Shown piece by piece: positions 6,075 to 9,936 of a DNA stretch of 9,936 nucleotides. The notes under the pieces were generated by a model, which was given only the letters and a program-made list of their open reading frames with translations, had not been told where the DNA came from and searched no databases. Position numbers and translations under genes: made by a program. The DNA comes from an uncultured Bacilli bacterium. Lineage in GTDB: Bacteria; Bacillota_I; Bacilli_A; RF39; UBA660. The stretch spans positions 1 to 9,936 of the forward strand of contig CALVIA010000035.1 of the NCBI GenBank assembly GCA_944329255.1, in the 5' to 3' direction. Position 1 is the stretch's first letter; every line of letters starts with the position of its first letter.

Positions 6075-8164
6075 CTTATGATAAAATCTGTGTCATAATC
6101 AATTATTAAGTTATCATTAACATGTACATCCCCATTAATAATTTGTTTTGCTAAGATTGTTTCAATTGTTTTACTTACAATTCTTTTTAATGGTCTTGCA
6201 CCATAATTTATATCATATCCAGCATCAATTAATTCTTTTCTTGCATTATCAGTTATTGATAATTTAACATTTATATCCTTTAATCTATTTTCTATTTCAA
6301 AAATAATTTTATCTAATATTTTATTAATTGCATCTTTACTTAAAGTATTAAATATTATTATTTCATCAATACGATTAATAAATTCAGGACGGAATGAATT
6401 TTTAACTTCATCCATAACTAAATTAGTATTACCATCTAATATTTTATCACTTCCCAAATTAGAAGTCATAATAATAATAGTATTTTTAAAATCAACAGTT
6501 CTACCATTAGAATCTGTACATCTACCATCATCCAATATTTGAAGAAGTAAATTTAAAACATCAGAATGAGCTTTTTCTATTTCATCAAATAAAACAATAC
6601 TATATGGATTTCTTCTAACAGCTTCTGTTAATTGTCCTCCCTCTTCATATCCAACATATCCAGGAGGAGAACCAATTAAACGACTAACACTATATTTTTC
6701 CATATACTCACTCATATCAATTCTAACCATATGTCTTTCATCATCAAAAAGTTCATATGCTAATGTTCTTGCAACTTCTGTTTTTCCTACTCCAGTAGGC
6801 CCTAAAAACAAGAATGAAGCAATAGGACGATTAGGATCTTTTATACCACTTCTAGACTTTAATATAGCATCACTAACAAGCTTAATTGCATTATCTTGCC
6901 CTATTACCCTTTTTTTCATATTTTCTTCTAAATTAAGAAGTTTTTCTTTTTCACTACTAATTAACTTAGCAACAGGAATATTTGTCCATCTAGCAATAAT
7001 TTTAGCAATATCATCACTAGTTACTGTATCACTTAATATTTTATTTTTTTCAAGATTATTTAATTCCTCTAACTCTTTTTCAAGTCTTGGAATATCTCCA
7101 TGTCTTAATACAGCAGCACGCTCTAAATCATAGCTATTTTCAGCCTTTTCAAGTTCAAATTTCGCCTTCTCAATTTCACCCTTTTTATTCTTTATTTTAT
7201 CATTAATATTTTTTTCATTATTCCATGCTTCTGTTAATTCTTTTTCCTTTTGTTTTAATAAAACTAATTTATTATCAATATCCTCTTTTCTTTTTTTAGA
7301 TATATCATCTTTTTCTTTCTTTATTGCTTCTTTTTCAATTTCAAGTCTCATAATATCATGTGTTAAATTATCAAGTTCAACTGGAACAGAATCCATTTGT
7401 ACACGAATTGTTGCACATGCTTCATCAACTAAATCAATAGCTTTATCAGGTAAATACCTATCTGTTATATATCTATTAGATAAAGTAGCAGCAGAAACAA
7501 GAGCCTTATCCAAAATTGTAACACCATGATGTATCTCAAATCTTTCTTTTAGTCCCCTTAAAATTGTTATAGTATCCATAACATTGGGTTCACTAACCTT
7601 TACTTTTTGAAATCTTCTTTCAAGAGCACCATCTTTTTCAATATATTTACGATACTCATTCAAAGTAGTAGCACCAATTACATGAATTTCACCACGAGCA
7701 AGCATTGGCTTTAAAATATTAGATGTATCCATTGCACCTTCAGTAGCACCAGTACCTACAATTAAATGAAGTTCATCAATAAACATAATAATATTTCCAT
7801 CACTTTTTTTAACTTCATTTAAAACATTTTTAAGTCTTTCTTCAAATTCACCTCTATATTTAGCACCAGCAACTAAAGATGCCATATCAAGTTCCCATAT
7901 AATTTTATTTTTTAAGCTATTAGGGACATCACCTTTAACAATTCTTAAAGCAAGTCCCTCAACTATTGCTGTTTTACCAACACCAGGTTCCCCAATTAAA
8001 ACAGGGTTATTTTTACTTCTTCTTGATAAAACCCTAGTAATACTACGTATTTCCTCATCTCTACCTATAACAGGATCTATTTTACCTGCCTTAGCATCAA
8101 GAACGATATTTCTACCATACTTCTCTAAAACATTCTCTTTTTCATCTTGTTCTCTTCCATACAT
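6059..8164 (-). CDS. clpB: ClpB disaggregase lacking the N-terminal domain
   Basis: Hexameric AAA+ chaperone that, with DnaK, pulls polypeptides out of aggregates. At 701 residues it is about 150 shorter than typical ClpB because the Clp_N substrate domain is absent. The protein opens directly with the LEKYGR linker and the first ATPase domain. Visible: Walker A GEPGVGKT (58-65), pore-loop KYRG (102-105), Walker B IIMFIDE (125-131), arginine pair R183/R184, a full coiled-coil M domain (about 265-380, ending LERAAVLRHGDIP), ARWTNIPV, second Walker A GPTGVGKT (455-462), pore GYVG (502-505), Walker B VLFDE (524-528), and sensor-2 GARPLKR (655-661). The long M domain and lack of a ClpP-docking IGF/IGL loop favour ClpB over ClpC. 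The start is firm: GAGGTG lies 5 bases upstream, then promoter and CIRCE, leaving no room for an N domain. Mycoplasma ClpB is similarly short. Confidence 0.95.
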   Translation of the reverse strand: MYGREQDEKENVLEKYGRNIVLDAKAGKIDPVIGRDEEIRSITRVLSRRSKNNPVLIGEPGVGKTAIVEGLALRIVKGDVPNSLKNKIIWELDMASLVAGAKYRGEFEERLKNVLNEVKKSDGNIIMFIDELHLIVGTGATEGAMDTSNILKPMLARGEIHVIGATTLNEYRKYIEKDGALERRFQKVKVSEPNVMDTITILRGLKERFEIHHGVTILDKALVSAATLSNRYITDRYLPDKAIDLVDEACATIRVQMDSVPVELDNLTHDIMRLEIEKEAIKKEKDDISKKRKEDIDNKLVLLKQKEKELTEAWNNEKNINDKIKNKKGEIEKAKFELEKAENSYDLERAAVLRHGDIPRLEKELEELNNLEKNKILSDTVTSDDIAKIIARWTNIPVAKLISSEKEKLLNLEENMKKRVIGQDNAIKLVSDAILKSRSGIKDPNRPIASFLFLGPTGVGKTEVARTLAYELFDDERHMVRIDMSEYMEKYSVSRLIGSPPGYVGYEEGGQLTEAVRRNPYSIVLFDEIEKAHSDVLNLLLQILDDGRCTDSNGRTVDFKNTIIIMTSNLGSDKILDGNTNLVMDEVKNSFRPEFINRIDEIIIFNTLSKDAINKILDKIIFEIENRLKDINVKLSITDNARKELIDAGYDINYGARPLKRIVSKTIETILAKQIINGDVHVNDNLIIDYDTDFIIRKKDK

Positions 8165-8184
8165 ATTATCACCTCACAAATATA

Positions 8185-8212
8185 ATTATACTCATATTTT
8201 AGCACTTGTCAA
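8185..8212 (-). promoter_or_regulatory. Consensus sigma-A promoter of clpB
   Basis: Minus-strand TTGACA (8207-8212) and TATAAT (8185-8190), both perfect matches, are 16 bases apart. The predicted start near 8178 gives a leader of about 14 bases carrying GAGGTG (8170-8175). The -35 hexamer lies inside the CIRCE element. Confidence 0.85.
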
Positions 8213-8225
8213 TATTAAGTGCTAA
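8199..8225. promoter_or_regulatory. CIRCE operator for HrcA heat-shock repressor
   Basis: TTAGCACTT, a 9-base spacer, and AAGTGCTAA form a perfect 9-bp inverted repeat. This equals the CIRCE consensus (TTAGCACTC-N9-GAGTGCTAA) except for the innermost base of each arm, which is changed symmetrically. It covers the -35 and part of the promoter spacer, so bound HrcA would block polymerase. hrcA itself is not in the window. Confidence 0.92.
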
Positions 8226-8257
8226 AAAATTATGTCTAAAACTAATATATTTATTAC

Positions 8258-8285
8258 AAAAAAGATAATACTTAAAAGTATTATC
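8258..8285 (-). terminator. Intrinsic terminator of the prepilin-BspA gene
   Basis: On the minus strand GATAATACTT (8276-8285) pairs with AAGTATTATC (8264-8273) and is followed by a run of six T (8258-8263). It starts 6 bases after the TAG stop at 8291-8293. It isolates this gene from clpB downstream. Confidence 0.75.
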
Positions 8286-8290
8286 CTAAT

Positions 8291-9936
8291 CTAACTTCCT
8301 TTTACAACAAAAGTAAGAGTACTTGGTTTGTTACTTGATGAATTAAATTTATCAGCATCAGTTTGTGTTCTTGCATATCCAGTAGTTGCTGCACTTCCTG
8401 CAAACATACTCCACATGTATGTTACATTACTTGTATCAAAACTACTTAGATCTAAACTTGTTGCTGCACTTCCTGCAAACATACTTCCCATATCTGTTAC
8501 ATTACTTGTATCAAAACTACTTAGATCTAAACTTGTTGCTGCACTTCCATTAAACATAAAACCCATATTCGTTACATTACTTGTATCAAAACTACTTAAA
8601 TCTAAACTTGTTGCTGCACTATCAGAAAACATACCCCTCATATTTGTTACATTACTTGTATCAAAACTACTTAAATCTATACTTGTTGCTTTACTATTAT
8701 AAAACATATAGCTCATATTTGTTACATTACTTGTATTAAAACTACTGAAATCTATACTTGTTGCTACACTACCAGAAAACATACTTTCCATATATTTTAC
8801 ATTACTTGTATCGAAATTACTTAAATCTAGACTTGTTGCTTTACTATTATAAAACATATAGCTCATATTTGTTACATTACTTGTATTAAAACTACTGAAA
8901 TCTATACTTGTTGCTACACTACCAGAAAACATACTTTCCATATATTTTACATTACTTGTATCGAAATTACTTAAATCTAGACTTGTTGCTGCACTATCAG
9001 AAAACATACCCCTCATATTTGTTACATTACTTGTATTAAAACTACTTAAATCAACCAATGTTGCATTACTATTGGCAAACATACCGCTCATTGATACAAT
9101 AGGTTTACCATTTATATATGTACATACGTCACTTACTACTGGATCAGTTGATTCTTTATCCGTTAGAGTCACTCCCCATCCATCATTACCAGTTGTATAC
9201 CAATCGTCTCCTCCATATTCTTTCATATACCTATATGTATATTGTCCATTTACATATTCATACACATCTATTTCTTCTACATTTATTACATTTAAATCTA
9301 TTAATTCTTGTTCTATCTCCGTTGATCCAGATATCATATTTTTAAAAATATCGCTTGTAGTAATACCTGCTTCTGGTATTCCATTTCCTTTACATATACT
9401 ATCCACTTGATTCAGTATTTCATCTGTTAATTCTTCTTCAGGAATAGGTGATTTTAAATATGTCATACATGCATCATAATCTTTTACTGTATATACTTTC
9501 ATTGTTTCAATTAAATTTTCATCACTTGGTATAAATGAACAATTAACAACAGGCAAAGGTGGTATATCTCCACATATCATATTCTCTTTTGTTCCACTGC
9601 ATTGTAATCCTTCAAATTTGCCATCATCTTTCCCTTTTATTGAAATTGTTGCTTTTCCATTTTCATCAAAAGATATTGTACACATTCCATAATCTTTATC
9701 ATTTAATTTTGATACATCATTACATTTTATTGTACTTGTATCTTTTCCTAATGCTAAAAATTCTGCATATTTCTTTTCTGCTGAATTTGCTATTAATTTA
9801 GCTGATGATTCTAAACTCCCTACTTTTGCTGAATCAATTGCATCTAATACTTGTGGTACTGCTATTACTAATATTACTGCTAATATTACTATCACAGCTA
9901 AAAGTTCTACTAATGTAAATGCTTTTTTATTTTTCA
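8291..9936 (-). CDS. Prepilin-leader BspA-like (DUF285) repeat surface protein (first base off window)
   Basis: Predicted exported adhesin-like protein of 548 residues. The frame extends past an internal GTG (9895) to the right edge, where the final TG completes an xTG start with one base outside. It then begins KNKKAFTLVELLAV: a short basic leader, prepilin-peptidase site after A6, F7 as mature residue 1 and E11 as the conserved Glu+5, followed by a hydrophobic helix to about residue 34, as in ComGC-type (pseudo)pilins. Residues 35-280 are a non-repetitive region with eight cysteines. About ten 25-residue units follow (consensus MF..S.ATSLDLSSFDTSNVTNM), the DUF285/BspA leucine-rich-like repeat, then a short tail ending FVVKGS. 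BspA-type proteins bind host or microbial surfaces in characterised species; the ligand here is unknown. The gene ends at its own terminator. Promoter is outside the window. Confidence 0.9.
   Translation of the reverse strand, partial: KNKKAFTLVELLAVIVILAVILVIAVPQVLDAIDSAKVGSLESSAKLIANSAEKKYAEFLALGKDTSTIKCNDVSKLNDKDYGMCTISFDENGKATISIKGKDDGKFEGLQCSGTKENMICGDIPPLPVVNCSFIPSDENLIETMKVYTVKDYDACMTYLKSPIPEEELTDEILNQVDSICKGNGIPEAGITTSDIFKNMISGSTEIEQELIDLNVINVEEIDVYEYVNGQYTYRYMKEYGGDDWYTTGNDGWGVTLTDKESTDPVVSDVCTYINGKPIVSMSGMFANSNATLVDLSSFNTSNVTNMRGMFSDSAATSLDLSNFDTSNVKYMESMFSGSVATSIDFSSFNTSNVTNMSYMFYNSKATSLDLSNFDTSNVKYMESMFSGSVATSIDFSSFNTSNVTNMSYMFYNSKATSIDLSSFDTSNVTNMRGMFSDSAATSLDLSSFDTSNVTNMGFMFNGSAATSLDLSSFDTSNVTDMGSMFAGSAATSLDLSSFDTSNVTYMWSMFAGSAATTGYARTQTDADKFNSSSNKPSTLTFVVKGS
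8384..9082 (-). repeat. Tandem 75-bp coding repeats (25-residue BspA/DUF285 units)
   Basis: Ten MF dipeptides recur every 25 residues exactly, so the DNA repeats every 75 bp without phase loss. Units differ mainly just after the NM and MF positions. The most C-terminal units (near 8384-8610) and a 55-base stretch shared by 8606-8661 and 8981-9036 are nearly identical at DNA level, suggesting unit duplication and exchange. Confidence 0.95.
8681..8990 (-). repeat. Exact 150-bp tandem duplication (two repeat units)
   Basis: Bases 8681-8840 are identical to 8831-8990, a 160-base match at an offset of 150. This duplicates a two-unit block encoding the KYMESMFSGSVATS and NMSYMFYNSKATS versions. 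There are no silent differences, so the event is recent or the region is being homogenised. Confidence 0.95.

Noticed and set aside
6059..8164. clpB as a 5'-truncated pseudogene
   Set aside because: A ribosome site, consensus promoter and CIRCE lie immediately upstream of the short start, so the short form is the designed product.
8328..8702. Open frame on the plus strand opposite the BspA repeats, with its own repeats
   Set aside because: It is the antisense shadow of the 25-residue coding repeats, with no ribosome site or recognisable family.
8384..9082. CRISPR-like regular repetition
   Set aside because: The period is 75 bp without unique spacers, and it stays in frame as 25-residue protein repeats.
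9072..9801. Three further plus-strand open frames (9072-9410, 9118-9345, 9559-9801)
   Set aside because: They are antisense to the prepilin-BspA gene, have low-complexity translations, overlap each other, and lack ribosome sites.
8293..9895. GTG at 9895 as the start of the BspA-like gene
   Set aside because: It would begin in the middle of a prepilin leader. The frame stays open to the edge and gives KNKKAFTLVELL, ending in TG of a start codon.

Overview
The window is about three-quarters A+T. It uses the standard bacterial code (tryptophans are TGG), has strong AGGAGG- or GGTGAT-type ribosome sites, and carries a CIRCE heat-shock operator. Gene content points to a low-GC Gram-positive bacterium of the Bacilli/Mollicutes side, probably an uncultured gut lineage. 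Supporting signs are an FtsW that implies a peptidoglycan wall, ComEA and ComEC, a Gram-positive-type peptide deformylase, a YjcZ-like small protein, a ClpB without its N domain (known from mycoplasmas), and a BspA-type repeat surface protein. The assignment is inferred from gene content, not from a marker-gene tree.

Layout, left to right. (1) 1-3611, minus strand: ftsW, comEA and comEC in that transcription order, closely packed and probably one operon. comEC overlaps the end of comEA, starts with TTG, and runs off the left edge without its C-terminus. (2) 3612-3741: a divergent promoter region with a 10-bp inverted repeat. (3) 3742-4529, plus strand: a 59-residue Tyr/Gly-rich membrane miniprotein (YjcZ-like), a weak terminator, then peptide deformylase. 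(4) 4529-4557: a strong hairpin serving the convergent ends of def and a pyruvate kinase family gene. (5) 4556-5971, minus: a full-length pyruvate kinase homologue in which most catalytic motifs have changed while the C-terminal domain is better preserved. (6) 6059-8164, minus: ClpB without the N-terminal substrate domain, driven by a consensus promoter overlapped by CIRCE. (7) 8291-9936, minus: a protein with a type IV prepilin leader followed by about ten 25-residue BspA/DUF285 repeats. Its start codon is cut by the right edge by a single base.

How the genes fit together. ftsW is cell-wall synthesis, comEA/comEC is the DNA-uptake channel, def and clpB are protein maturation and rescue. The prepilin-type repeat protein would need the same kind of prepilin peptidase and assembly machinery that competence pseudopili use, so the two ends of the window may share an export route, but nothing here shows they are co-regulated.

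The best candidates for something under-described are the pyruvate-kinase-like pseudoenzyme and the prepilin-BspA chimera with its exact 150-bp internal duplication. No tRNA, rRNA, CRISPR, insertion sequence or riboswitch was recognised. No gene-free stretch exceeds 131 bases.
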